Below are positions 1 to 11,858 of a DNA stretch of 64,000 nucleotides, piece after piece; position 1 is the first letter of the stretch; the number at the start of each line of letters is the position of its first letter. The stretch comes from Odobenus rosmarus divergens (Eukaryota; Chordata; Mammalia; Carnivora; Odobenidae). Both the position numbers and the translations under genes were made by a program. The notes under the pieces were generated by a model. The model saw only the letters and a program-made list of their open reading frames with translations. It did no database searches and was not told the origin of the DNA. Location: positions 80,140-144,139 of the forward strand of contig NW_004451651.1 of the NCBI RefSeq assembly GCF_000321225.1, given 5' to 3'.

Positions 1-244
1 GACTGAGGCGTCATGCTCGTTTTGGCTGCATTATTCCTACAAAATGTGGGGCTCCCTCAAGCCTCCTTACCTGAGAAGCAATTGTTGAGAGAAGCTGATG
101 TTCTCTGCTTGAGTTTCCTATTTACTGACTAACAATGACTTTCCATTTCGTATTTTCTCCTTGTAATAAGGGAATGAGTTTCTGAGTTATCATCTGAGAA
201 TGGCAGTGTTTCCATCTTAAATTAATATGTTGGAATTCTGTTTA

Positions 245-470
245 TGTATTTATTTTTAAAGATGTATCTTTTAAAGATTTCATTTATTTATTTTAGAGCT
301 AGAGAATGAGAGAGTGAGCACAAGCAGGGGGAAGAGCAGAGGGAGAGGGACAAGCAGGCTCCGTGCTGAGCATAGAGCCCAACTTGGGGCTCGATCCCAC
401 CACCCTGAGATCATGACCTGAGCCAAATCAAGAGTTGGACTCTCAACTGACTGAGCCACCCATGTGCCCC
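245..470 (-). mobile_element. CAN-SINE (tRNA-derived carnivore SINE)
   Basis: Read on the minus strand this has the carnivore SINE order: tRNA-like head (its complement ends in gagccacccatgtgcccc), AG/CT-rich middle and A/T-rich tail. A perfect 14-bp target-site duplication, tggaattctgttta, lies at 231-244 and 471-484, so the insertion edges are exact. It is diverged and shows no sign of function. It sits 32 bp from an oppositely oriented SINE. Confidence 0.95.
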
Positions 471-502
471 TGGAATTCTGTTTAAATATGGCCTTGTTTC
501 TG

Positions 503-690
503 GGGCGCCTGGGTGACTCAGTCGGTGAAGCATCTGCCTTCAGCTCAGGTCATGATCCTGGGATCCTGGGATCGAGCCCCCTGTTGGGCTCTCTGCTCGG
601 GGAGAAACCTGCTTCTCCCTCTCCCTCTGCCTGCCACTCCACCTGCTTGTGCTCTCTCTGTGTCAAATAAATAAATAAAATCATTAAAAA
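503..690 (+). mobile_element. CAN-SINE, plus strand
   Basis: It starts ggggcgcctgggtgactcag, runs through the A- and B-box-bearing tRNA-like head and a CT-rich middle, and ends in (aaat)n plus an A tail. An imperfect 19-bp target duplication lies at 484-502 and 691-709 (3 mismatches). It is head-to-head with the SINE at 245-470. Confidence 0.95.
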
Positions 691-709
691 AAATATAACC
701 TTGTTCCTG

Positions 710-1730
710 AGAGACAGACCTGCTCTCGGTGTTCCAACAAAGCCTCCCTGATCATTAGATTTTGGACCTTGGTGAGTTCATTTTGCACGTTCTTTCTGAG
801 CAGCTGTCTGGCCTGCCTTAGGTGACATTTGATCTTACTTTATTCACTTGAGATATACATCAAAGCACAGGCCACTGCTGGGAGAAACTAGACAGCAAGG
901 CAGGTTTGTTTTCTGTACTTCTAATGTATCTGTTCTGTGCCCAGTTCCTCAGTCTCGAGTTCTTTTCCTTACCTGGGCATGCAACAGGTCGTTCTCATCA
1001 AGGTGTAAGTGACCGAGAGCACCATCCATCTTGCCATCTACATGCTGATGTACTCTAGACTGGAGTGAATGATGTTGGAAATTCAGACATCACCAAGCTA
1101 TGTGTGCTGTGGGAGACACTTCTGGTGTTTCTTCATACCCACTCTGACTCATCTTCTGGCGCATGAGAGGGTGACATTTCCCTGATCTCTTCTGCACTTG
1201 GCATCTTATGACAAGTTCTGACAGTGGGCTGTGAGTGGAGTGATGTATGTCTCTTCTGATCCAAAACATTTCGTGCTAGGGCAAGATCCCCCAGAACTCT
1301 CTCTCCCTTCTGGGCAACAGAGAAAAATCTCATCTTTATGTCTGTGAGCAAAAGGACAGTCCCTCCAACAGCCTGGGTCCCTGAGAGACTGTAAGGAGTA
1401 CAGCCCCTTCACCCCATGGGGTTTTTATGTGCATCATGTGGTTTCATTTTTGGTTATGAACCATGAATAAGAAGGTGACTTCTTATAATATTTACTACCA
1501 AAAATTCAGAGTTTATCTGTTATCTCAGCCTCATGTGGACCAGTATGGTATACTAGAAATAGAATGTGAGCCACATAGGTAATTGTAAACTATTTAGTAG
1601 CCACATTAAAAAGTGAAAGTAAATAGATGAAACTAATTATAATAATATATTTTATTTACCCCAACATTTTCAAAATATTATACTTTGAACATGTAATTAA
1701 TGTAAAAAATCACTAATGAGATTTTTTTTT
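710..1730. other. Non-repetitive stretch, no gene seen
   Basis: No recognised repeat and no convincing exon. Open frames here are short (72 codons at most) and show no familiar motifs. Base composition is ordinary mammalian intergenic. Confidence 0.6.
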
Positions 1731-1747
1731 ATCATACTGAGTCTTTA

Positions 1748-1957
1748 TTTTTTATTTATTTTATTTTTTTAAGATTTTCTTTATTTGTCAGAGAGAGAGC
1801 ATGGCCAGGAGCACAAGCAGGGGGAGCTGCAGGCAGAGGGAGAAGCAGGCTCCCAGCTGAGCAAGGAGCCCCATGTGGGACTCAATCCCCGGGACGCTGG
1901 GATCATGACCTAAGCCGAAGACAGACACTTAACTGACTGAGCCACTCAGGCATCCCT
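1748..1957 (-). mobile_element. CAN-SINE, minus strand
   Basis: Minus-strand carnivore SINE with T-rich tail at the left and tRNA-like head at the right. A perfect 17-bp target duplication, atcatactgagtcttta, at 1731-1747 and 1958-1974 fixes both edges. Confidence 0.95.
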
Positions 1958-1974
1958 ATCATACTGAGTCTTTA

Positions 1975-3934
1975 AAACCAGATGTGTATTTGGCTGTAAT
2001 TCATCTTATTTCAAACCAGTTATAGTACAAGGGCTCAAACTCCACAGGTGGCTGGTATTTGGGTGGTACTATATTGGACAATGCAGATCTATACCATCTT
2101 GACTAAATATATAAATTTTGTAAGCATAAATTATAAATCAACTATGACTTAGGGTCCCGGGATTGTTATTTTCACAAAATTAAAGGATGTTTTCTTTCAT
2201 TACCTTTAACTTCTGGACATTTCTCTTTGCTTTGTATGTCTTCCCAACTATTTGGGAACTTTAAGGGCTACCTTTGCTGTGTGAGTCACAAACTGTGGCT
2301 CTTCTGAGGGCTTCTTGAATTGTGCAGTACACTGTGATGTGAATATATACAGAACATTTTGCTGTGTGCATGAGACAGCCACAGGGTTATAAAGTTTTAC
2401 ACACTGGCAATATTGAGCTGTTTACTCTGCAGGGAAGGCAGCCAAGTAATAACATCCAATTCATGCAGACACCTGCCAAGATATTGATAATTCATCCATC
2501 TATTCTCTGGATGTTGAAAGAAGAGAGAAAACATAAACAGACCCAAATACCTGAAGCAATACTTTCAATTTACTTTAATACCTATGTGTGTCTTAGTTCG
2601 GATTTCCCTAGAAGCCCTGAGAGCAGATTTCAGTACAAGTAGTCCATCTGGGCTGTGCAGCATTGGGTAGTGACACAGGGAAGGGTGTGTGCCCTCGTAA
2701 GCCAGCTGCCACAGTGGGCAACTAGTATTCAACTCTGAAAACAAAGTCTGGAAAGTGGTGTAGAATACAAGGTGTGAAATTAACCCAGTCTAGGGACAAG
2801 CAGGCCGGGAATTTATACACCAACTGTGAGTCATGGGTCTTGGGTGTTCCCGTAGGATGTCAGTTCCCTGATGCACCTAGGCAGCAGCACCTGCAGCCCC
2901 AGAGATTTCAAAACTGGCATTCAGAACTCACCAAGACAAATGAAATGGTAGGTTTGACAGATATGGGCGACACATTTGCAGAGGCTGCTCTGATAGGACA
3001 TTCATTTCAATATTGGAAGAAATCAGAATTATAGAGTCACACTTGACTAATGGAGCCAAGGAAGAGATTTTCTGAGGACAGATTTAATGCAGTGTCATAA
3101 GTTTGGGTTATAAGGGGGAGAATTTGAGTGCCAGTAGTATTCTTTAATGAAGAAATTGAGGTGTCAGAGATGAATGTGGCCTCAGGTCTTACTCTTGAGA
3201 TACAGAAAGGCACAAGGCATTGCTAAGAGTAGACAACAGTTTTGACTGTGCAAAGATATGAGGAGGCGCCAACCACTGTTTCTGGGAATCATGGTGGAGG
3301 GGCACCTTCACTGATGACCTATACACTTTGCAGAGGCTACTCAGGGGAATCAGATTCCAGAGACTGATTCATACTGTGAACATTCACCTGGAAAGTTAGC
3401 CATCCTGTTAATTTGCAAAGGACATTTCCTCTTTGATGATTTTTTTTTCTTGATGAATTTTATAGCTTTATCCTAATCGGTCATATTTTTCTGAAAGCAC
3501 CCCATAATTAGATTAGTGTATCACTTTGATTTTTGTCAACAAAGTGTTGAGCAACAACCTGGTTCTAGCTTAACATACTCAGTAACTATCAATCTTTTTG
3601 ATTATGGCAAAACTTATGCATTTTATATTTCAGACTTAATATTAGATATTGAAGTTCTGGTAACTAATCTTGTTCCCAAATTCTGAAAGTATATCTTGTT
3701 GAGGAACTGTAGCTCCCTATGTAAGGTGATGAGTACCTTTATATTGTCAAGCCAATGGAAAAGTAAGCCATTTTTTTCCTTCGTAACTTGTGTCCTATCC
3801 AGAGAATTAAACAAAATTCAATGATCAATTATTTATTTAACACCCACTTTTTCTAAGTTTTGGACAGAAGGAAGAGGGTAGAGACAAAACAAAAATAGAT
3901 AAGATTCTTATAACTCTAACTCAGAAGATATTAA
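1975..3934. other. Unassigned sequence, possible ancient LTR-like block
   Basis: No gene recognised. About 2590-2860 has wording (ggatttccctagaagcc, then cagtacaagtag) reminiscent of an old mammalian LTR, but too diverged for me to name. Short open frames at 2364-2642 and 2774-3034 have no recognisable domain. Confidence 0.4.
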
Positions 3935-4095
3935 AGTCACTCAATTCAAAAATATTTACTGTAACTATCCTGTGTGTCAGGTTTGGGTAGGTGTTGAGGA
4001 TACCATATCAGTGAGACAGACATGAGCCTTGAGCTGGTGGGGAACCAAGATGAATCAGAAAGAAATTATAATGCAGTGGGATGTGTATGGTGATA
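3935..4095 (-). repeat. L2 LINE 3'-end fragment
   Basis: Reads as the reverse complement of the L2 3' end: aaatatttactg, then a degraded 'tgtgccaggcactg' block (tgtgtcaggtttgggtaggtg) and gatacc...agacagacatgagcc. Old and heavily mutated. Confidence 0.7.
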
Positions 4096-4304
4096 GGGTA
4101 ACAACAGTATGTCTCGGGAGTTCAGAGTTTTTCTCTCTTTGCTGTTAGCCATTCTATGGCCAAATTGGATGAGGATTTTAATGTTAATACCCTGCAGGAA
4201 AAAAAAAAGAGAGAACTCTCCTTCAGTAGCAATAGAATGATGATCTAACAACTGACTATGAGCTGCATTTTAAAAGCCCAAGGTTGCCAATTAATTCTTG
4301 CTTT

Positions 4305-4339
4305 GGCACTCAATTCTATTTGCCAATAGAATTGGTGTC
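4305..4339. repeat. Short perfect inverted repeat (hairpin)
   Basis: caattctatt (4311-4320) and aatagaattg (4325-4334) are exact reverse complements around the 4-nt loop tgcc. Allowing one bulged t at 4310, the stem extends by five more pairs (4305-4309 with 4335-4339, one of them G-T). No flanking run of T suggests a terminator. It may be a remnant of a palindromic element or chance. Confidence 0.6.
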
Positions 4340-7300
4340 CAGAAACATTCTAAGAGGCTAGGTCTGTAGAAGAAGAATGTCCCCATGATTGCAACTCTGT
4401 GCTATTTTTTAATGGAAGAGGATTAAGAAAGAATAATGTCAACATATTTTTTTTTAAAGGTAAACATGCCAAATGGATGTGGGGATATTTTCCTGGTATT
4501 TGTAGTGGGATCTCTGGTTGGGTCTACATTGTCTCTACATCTGAGTCTGGCTGGGCAGATCGGTTGGGCTAGTGAGGCAGGTCCATCAGGAATCTGTTTG
4601 CATGAGAGTCTCCTAGTTAAGAACTTATTTCAAGGAAGGTCGGAGTCAGGCACAACCATATAGTTGGAGGGGAGTGATGAATAACATTTCAGGTAGAGTC
4701 CAGCTCAGCCACAAGGAAGGACTCCTGTTTTCATCATAAGAAGAACAACAATGTTCAAAATAAAAATTGACAATGTTATTTCACCAAAAATGTGTGAGTA
4801 AAGGTAAGCCAATATTGTCATATCAGAATATGAAGGGGAAAGGTAACGATTTTCCCCTAGACCTCTACCCAATGTAGGCACCATAAGGGTCTGATGCACT
4901 GGAGTGGTATTGGGAGGGAGGTGACAGAAGTTGTAGCTACCTCTGATGGAATTCTAGAATATGTGGAGGAAGATGGCAGGGATTTCTTAGCAGTGGCAGC
5001 ATGGTTAAGTGTAACAGATTCAACCACTGGTAGTGTTCAACGGATGGCAGTAGCAGGGTACCTAGCAGAGATGTTCTGTGGATGCTGATGGACGTGGACC
5101 TGAGCACATGGGAGACATCCCCTCGGAACTGCTAGGAACCATTGGTGGCAGACGGGAGGCTTTATAAGGAATAGAGTTCCTTGTATGGCGCCACCATATT
5201 CTTTGAAAGACTGTCTCCTGACATTGTAAGTGAGATGCTAAGGGGTCTTCATATAGTTGCAGCTTCCTCCTGTTGGTCCTTCTATTCTTTAACATTTCAT
5301 TTTCCTTTCTCCCTCTCCACAAAAGCTCATGATTAAACTTGCTATTTTCTGCTGATCTCTTTCCCCACCTTTTATTGTTTGATTCCCTGCCCCCACCCAT
5401 CGAGGGTCTCAGATAGATATTGCCCTTTCATCTTAGAATCGGGAAATTTCTCTTTCATCCTTTAATTTGTAGGCAACTCCTCCTTTGATTACTTTTACCT
5501 AAAAAAGTCAGTATAAGAGCAACAAAAATGGTTGGGCACTTCAGTCATCTCCACTAGAAAGTGAAAGTAAACACATCTGGTTATTGATTTCAAGAGGGAC
5601 GGAAGATTGTCGGCCCCACTAGAACAAAATGGAAGCACATTTGTGCCCCCCCACCTGCCTCCCCTGGCTGCTGACTGCTTGGAATCCTTGTCTTTGAAAG
5701 AGCTACAGAATATGAATTCTTGTGACAGCTTGGGAAGTTTAGAAATTTTCTAGAGATAAAAAAAAAACTGAGTTCATTTAGCTTGACAATCATTAGCAAT
5801 TTATTTCGGTAGGTCTGATTATAATAGGTGAGTGAAAATTTACAAAATAAACAGCCCTTTCAAAAAGCCTTGGGAATGAGCATGAGAATTTGTCTCTTTC
5901 TGCTGAGTGACTGATATTAAACATTCAAATCACTCCTCACATTCATTATGTGGGGTTTGAATAGATTCATATAATCCTAACCTGCTGTGTTCTTCACTTG
6001 CTAATCTATTCCAACACCAGTGGAATATTAATGACTATGGAGCCATAACACTTTCCATAACCTTTGCTATTCGTTCTGTGACAAAATTAAGTACTGTCTG
6101 TATTTAATTACTCAGCATTGGACTTCAGCAGGAAAGAATTCAATTTTGTAAAATAACAAACTTTTGGGTAATTGCATGCATAATCAACGCATACTCTGTC
6201 CGTTCAGTGGCTATCTTGAGGGCAGTCATTATTTCTTACCCTGCTTCAAGGAATGTTACACTTTTAAGGTCACTGTTCTCATTGTTTTCCTTAATTAACA
6301 GCAAGAAAAAAAAATGAATTGAACTCTGGACATTTCTTTTCTGGTTTTAAAATCACCTTTTTGCATTTACATTAAGGTCACAGATTTTTGAGGCCAAAGC
6401 AGGGTTTTTCCCTGGATATTTTTCTTGGACCACTTCTCTGTAAGAAGTGGTGAAAGGTAGCATATTTTGTTTTTGTCAGAAAAACATATATATAACTGTG
6501 TTATTGTCCAGGGCTTAAAGCAAAATAAAAGCCCAGATGACAGAGGACAACTCCTCCTTGACACAAGAATACATTTCTCTGCTAATAAGGTGACTATTAG
6601 CTATAGGGGCGCCATCTGGTTCCTTACAAGCATTTATTTGGTGAGGAAACAACAGGTACTGGAACTTTGCTTCAGGCCCTCAGATGTTGGTGTTACCCTA
6701 TGTGTCTGGTTTTGCTTCCAAATTAAAACCCGAGTTTTAGCAGTAGCCCTCCAGGTCCAACACGATAGCATTAATCTAAGAATCTTTCCTTCTCTTCATT
6801 TTTTACCACTCTTCATTCCCTCCTTCTCTCACTGCTCTCAAAAACAGTGTTCATGTGCAGGATTCCTCTCAAGTCAGGAGGTGGCCCCTGAAAATAGAGC
6901 CTTTTCATTTTGGTTCACTCTGGGCTTCCTCTGAAGACAAGCACACTCCCAGTTTGTCAGCTGAGAAATTGGATTAAGACCTAAAGTTGGGAAACCATGG
7001 GTGGAAGGGCGAGGGGCTGGGAGAAGGAGTGTTGAAGGGGGAGTTGAAGGAAGGGTGAGCTTTGCCTTTTTCCTGACTTTTCAGCCTTGGTATTTGGAGG
7101 AATGGGATCAGGGGAAATACCTAGACCAATTCTACCAAGTTGGGAAAAGTGGAAAGCTCAGCCTCTTCTCTGTATCTCCCCAAACTTGAAAACCACTTCA
7201 GAAGCCAGAAGTGCTTCATTTTATAGAAGTAGAACCTGGCATACTTCTTTTTGTTCAGCTTCTGTGCTCAGAAATACTAGGTGACATACTCAGAGCTACA

Positions 7301-8681
7301 GACCTAAGAGGAAGGGGAGCTCTTTTGAGTTTTAAGTCCATATGCCAGGTGCACACATATCCATCTACAGCAGCCAGCCCACTGCAAAGTCAGAGGCAGC
7401 CCCATATAGCTATACCATAGGCACAATCTGAAGAGAGGCAGTTGGGTTTATGGCCTTTTTTTGCCTTTGCTTGAAGAGCACACAGCTGGTCAAAAGTGAA
7501 CCATAGGTAACATAAAACTTGGATATCCTCAGCTGTTGGCCAGTTGTTTCGTTTCAAGGTTTATTGGTTCAAATTCCTGTAAAATTAGATCCAGGCTCCA
7601 CCCTTGTCCACCCCCAGCCTTCTCTAACTGCTAACCTTATTCAAGAAGGAATCTCTGTGTGCAGCTGGTTACATTCTCCTCTTGCCCCCACCTTCCACAG
7701 TGTTAAACAAGAAACACAAAACACATGGATGCTCATGAATAATTCAAGCCCCCAAGAGAAGGCTATTCCATACTGACCCAACACAAACCTTTCCCATCAA
7801 TCTGCATTTTTTAAGCTAACCCTGGGAAAGCCAACCTCTTTCAGACGTGCTAATACAAGGCAATTCTGATTTGCAAGCCTAAAAGGTCCTCAAGTAAGAA
7901 AATCAATTCAAACCCAAAGTGACATTTCACTTCTATTAAGTCAGTGTTGTCTGGCTTGCATTATTTAATAGGGTGTATCCATTATGACCTCTGAAGAGTT
8001 AAATCTCATGAACAGTGGGGCAGAATGCTATCTGTTATAATTTCAACTTTAATGATTGGAAACACAGAATTCATTATTCTGCTGAAGTAGACTCTGAAAT
8101 GGTTTTCACTTTAGTTCATTCATCAAAAAGGAACGTGCCTCAGAAGATTTTATTGACCTCATTTTTAGTCGGGTGACCCATTTGTTTAAACATTTAGAAT
8201 TGTCACCCAAAAGGAAGAGCATTCAGGGACATTCTGACCAGCCCTGGTTTCCAGGATTTGCAAGGTGAAGCACTACTCAAAGACAATAGCCAAAAGCCAA
8301 AAACATGAGCTAGTCTCAAGGACTTCCTTTCAAGATGGATACAGCCGGGAGTCTAACAGGAAATACTGGTATGAGGAGTTGCTTGCTTGAAAGCCGGAAC
8401 TGAACATCGTAACTCTTTGGGATTAAATTTAAAGCTACTGTAGTCACGGGAAAAATTCCAAATTCCGAATTCAAAAGCAGTTCTGGGGTTCAACTTACAT
8501 CTGCCAATTTGATGGGTTGTTTTTCTCCCCAAAATTATATTGACTGATTGATTGGATTATCTAATACATAGTTTATTCAGAGGTAAGACACTTTCTTCAT
8601 TTTGAAAGTGGATATAATAGCAAATGAAAATAAATAGATATTTATAAAATTTGAGTTGGAATATAAAAGAACAAATTAGAC
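4340..8681. other. Long non-repetitive stretch, no gene recognised
   Basis: The longest open frame in the window not derived from a transposon is here (6467-6934 plus, 155 codons). It has no recognisable domain, no coding-like composition and no evident splice context, so I treat it as chance. Parts near 5880-6240 and 7800-8240 are free of visible repeats and could be conserved non-coding DNA, but conservation cannot be judged from one sequence. Confidence 0.45.
6608..6622 (-). promoter_or_regulatory. Candidate CTCF-like motif
   Basis: The minus strand reads gaaccagatggcgcc, which fits the vertebrate CTCF core (CCASYAGRKGGCRSY) at 13 of 15 positions. This is motif evidence only. A 15-bp match this good is suggestive, but many such matches are unbound. 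Confidence 0.35.
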
Positions 8682-8922
8682 CAGGGTTTGACAAACTATG
8701 GCCCACAGGCATAATCCAACTCACCTCTTATTTCTATAAATAAAGTTTTACTGAAACACACTTGTCCATTCATTTTCAAATTTTCTATATCTGCTTTCAC
8801 ATTACAGTGACAGAGTTCAGTAGTTTGGGCAGAGTTGAGAGGTTTCAAAAGACATCGTCAAGCCTGAAAAGCCAAAAATATTTACTATTTAGCTCTTTTA
8901 CACAAAATATTCATCAATCCCT
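8682..8922. mobile_element. hAT (Charlie-type) non-autonomous DNA transposon remnant
   Basis: Begins cagggtttgacaaactatgg and contains the diagnostic aataaagttttactgaaacaca block and the 'aaaatatttactattt' block before a degraded terminal repeat near 8922. This wording matches a mammalian hAT-type MITE family. I do not commit to a MER number. No transposase is encoded. Confidence 0.75.
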
Positions 8923-9258
8923 AAGTTAGACTATAGTACTCATGATCCATGAGAAGCAGAATCTACAGAAGTCCTCCGAAAGAACAGGATATATATTTAA
9001 GTTCAAAAAATCTGATGGAGTTGGCCTGAAAATATAATGAAGGCTAAATTGCCAAAGAAAAATGACAGTTCATGACATTATTACAGCTGAAGAATAACTA
9101 GGTGACAGGTAAGGAGCAAAAATTTGTTTCTGGTACACTAGTGAAGGAAATCACCAAATCCAGAATTTATTGACACCCTTATCTTGTCCAAGTTCACGAC
9201 ACTGAAATCAAGAGGGATGGAACATGTATATTTCATCAGGTTTTGCTATGGTGTAGAT

Positions 9259-9416
9259 CAGGGGTAGGTAAAATTATTCTATAAGATCAAGATAGTAAGC
9301 ATTTTAGGCTTCTCAGACCAAGAGGCAAAAACAAGCAACTCTTCTTGGAAGGTGAATCCATTTATCTTATTGCTGGCCATACACAGACAGATGAAGCGTA
9401 GTTTGCTGACTTCTGT
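9259..9416. mobile_element. hAT-type DNA transposon remnant, opposite orientation
   Basis: Starts caggggtaggtaaaattatt, passes through gatagtaagcattttaggct and ends gtagtttgctgacttctg. This is the same family as 8682-8922 but inverted and internally shortened. Old mammalian element, not mobile. Confidence 0.7.
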
Positions 9417-9587
9417 GTTAGAGGAAAGACTCCTTACTACTCCCACTTCTTTTTGTTCTGCTTCTGTGCTCATTAACTTTCCTTTTATTACTAAATAGTA
9501 AGTTGGTATATCCTACTGAGAGACCGAAAAAGTACTGGAAATATTGACTTCCAGCAAAGCAAAGAACTACCCCCAACACCACTAGAG

Positions 9588-9668
9588 TGTCAACACATTT
9601 GGATCCCCGAAGCCTAGCCCAGTGCCAGGCATGTAATGAGTATTTAATAAATATTGCCGAGAGAAGGT
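9588..9668 (+). repeat. L2 LINE 3' terminus
   Basis: The text agcctagcccagtgccaggc, followed by taatgagtatttaataaata, matches the end of L2. Only about 80 bp remain. The flanks (9417-9587 and 9669-10189) show no gene. Confidence 0.75.
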
Positions 9669-10189
9669 TGATGTTGCCAAGGCAGTTTTGCCCTGTGAGG
9701 GCCCATCTGGACACACAGTCTGTTTCCATAGATAATACTTCTGCTTATAGATCTCTGACTCTAACAGACATGTGCAAACCTAATTTAGCAAATATGTGAG
9801 GTGACAACAAATTTGTTCTTTTGCGTTATTGCTGACACAAGAGGTAACCTGGTACAATTGACCTGGTTGCTGTTGGTCTTTGGGTAGCTTTTGTAGCTTT
9901 CTTTAAAGTCAGTAGGTGGTTTAAATAAGGTTCTTTTCTACCATCTTATTGTTGAAGGAACTGTTTTTGACCAGATAGCACTTCCTCGAGGAGTACTCAC
10001 TTTGAGAAGTATTGTCTAGATTTGAGATACTTTTTATTTTATTGGGAAAATATCTTTCCACTCTAGACCATCACTCTTCACCTTTATGGAAAAATGCAGA
10101 TGAAACCTTAACTCCCTCTTTCTTGAGGCTTAGGCTATACCCTCTTTCTAGTTTTCCTGTTTTTGTTTGTTTCTGGCTCTGTTGTTGTC

Positions 10190-10500
10190 CTTCCTTGTTT
10201 ATCAAAGATTTTGGCACCTGACTCCAAATATTTCTCTGTCCCCACATCCCTGCCATGATCCTGGGGGATTTCAGTTTCCACGTGGATAAGTCACACCGTG
10301 ATCTCTCATTACTTTGACCTCCTCAACACCAGGGTTATATCTCCACCCCTTATCACATCTTGGCACAGGTCATCATGTGAGCTCTGATTCAGTGATCCCA
10401 TTATCTGCCTGAAACTTCCTTTAGCTGGGTGTCTTGTTCAACCTCCCAGCTACAGCCATTCTTCAGACACATCAGGATTCCCGGTCCTTGTATACCTCTA
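10190..10500 (+). pseudogene. L2 LINE endonuclease-domain remnant
   Basis: From 10254 one frame reads MILGDFSFHVDKSHRD, the GDFN-type motif of the apurinic-like endonuclease at the start of CR1/L2 ORF2. Downstream text (caggtcatcatgtgagctctgattcagtgatcc) fits the same decayed region. Stops and frameshifts surround it, so it encodes nothing today. In the living element this domain nicks target DNA for reverse transcription. Confidence 0.65.
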
Positions 10501-10523
10501 CCTTCTCCTAATTATTGATCCTG

Positions 10524-10582
10524 CTTTATTTATTTATTTATTTATTCCTAATACATTTATTATTTATTTATTTATTCCTAAT
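10524..10582. repeat. (TTTA)n simple repeat
   Basis: Two runs of tttattta-type repeat separated by cctaatac. The second run is followed by the near-identical cctaatgc, so a block of about 34 bp has been duplicated. Confidence 0.85.
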
Positions 10583-10599
10583 GCAACTTATATTTATTT

Positions 10600-11858
10600 C
10601 TTCAGCTCCTTTCACTTAAAGCCATTGATTAACATTTCTTTGGCTTTAAAAAAAAGGCCCACTGGATTCCTATTTGTCAATGTTTATATTATGACTCTTT
10701 TGAAAATTAATTTCAGAGCTTTGGCACATTCTATAATAGTAGGGTAGGGCAAAAATATGATTTTTGAAAATTTCTTATTTTCTTTATAAAGAAGTGTCCC
10801 TTAAAAACAGCTATTTGCTCTCCTTGCTTTATCTAAAGGGTCCAGCTGTGTTTTGAACATTTCAAGATGTATCTAGATAAAGCTAGAAATATTGAATTTT
10901 CTACAAATTTTCTCCAGTAAAATCTGGCTATGTAATTACTGTCTTTCTCAGAAATAATCGCATAAATTGAATTGACCTTCTGGTATTGAAAATCTGAATT
11001 AAATGACCCAAGCCATGAAGGAAAATAAATATGGCAGGATTCCTCTTAATCTCTTGAGTGTGTTTATGCATATTATTGGACTATTCTGCTGTTAATATAA
11101 TAGCAATGTGTCATTTGGTATAACTCTAAGCAATAAAAACAAATATTTTTAAGAAATAAAAGCAGACCAAATTCCATGCCTAAGGTGGTAAATAGACAAA
11201 CAAACCAAAATCAAAACCAAAACCTAAAACATAGCTATTGAATCATTGGCACCTACACCTAAATATATGCATAGCAGCTTTAAATAAGAATAAATAGTCA
11301 CTCATTAATTGACTTTTCTGTTTTCATGAGCGCAATAGTTTTGTTTTTATTAATTAAAATAATGCCTATGTCACAAAAGAGGAAAAATAATTTCCTTTTA
11401 TTTATAAAGGGATTTTTCCTTTTAACCAATTACAAATGTTATAGAAATTACTTTTAAAAGAATGTTTTGACAATATTCTTCATTCTCCCCCACCCCATCT
11501 CCTAATTTAATAAAGTTTTTAGACCTAAGGGAGAGCTTAACTCTAAGAGTAGTTTAATGGGAAGAATCTTTCTGCATTTACATTTGAATTATATTTTGTC
11601 AAATAAAGAAACTTTGAGGTTAATTTTAGTAATGGAGGATTAGGTAATTGAAACCAAACATTTTACTGAGGGCAAGAAAAAAAGCTGCATAATTCTTTAA
11701 AAAAACATTTGCTTGAAGGAGTTGACAGGACAGTGAGGGCCAGAGCCCCAGGTGCTGAAGCCCAGAGAGCTGAGCTCATCATTTGAGACCCCTCTCAGAA
11801 GAGCAGCTAAGAGGCTCCTTAGCGTTTTGACAACCTTGCTGGGATAAGTGATAGGATT
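10600..11858. other. AT-rich non-repetitive stretch, no gene
   Basis: No recognised repeat, exon or motif cluster. A short minus-strand open frame at 11697-11906 overlaps the next LINE-1 edge and looks like chance. Confidence 0.55.

Noticed and set aside
5185..5205. Second CTCF-like motif (ggcgccaccata)
   Set aside because: Only about 10 of 15 core positions fit, so it is not distinguishable from chance.
5062..5400. 112-codon minus-strand open frame
   Set aside because: Basic and serine-rich by base composition only. No recognisable motif and nothing around it looks like a gene.
6467..6934. 155-codon open frame, longest outside transposons
   Set aside because: No domain, no coding-like composition, no splice or promoter context. 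A frame of this length is expected by chance in 64 kb.
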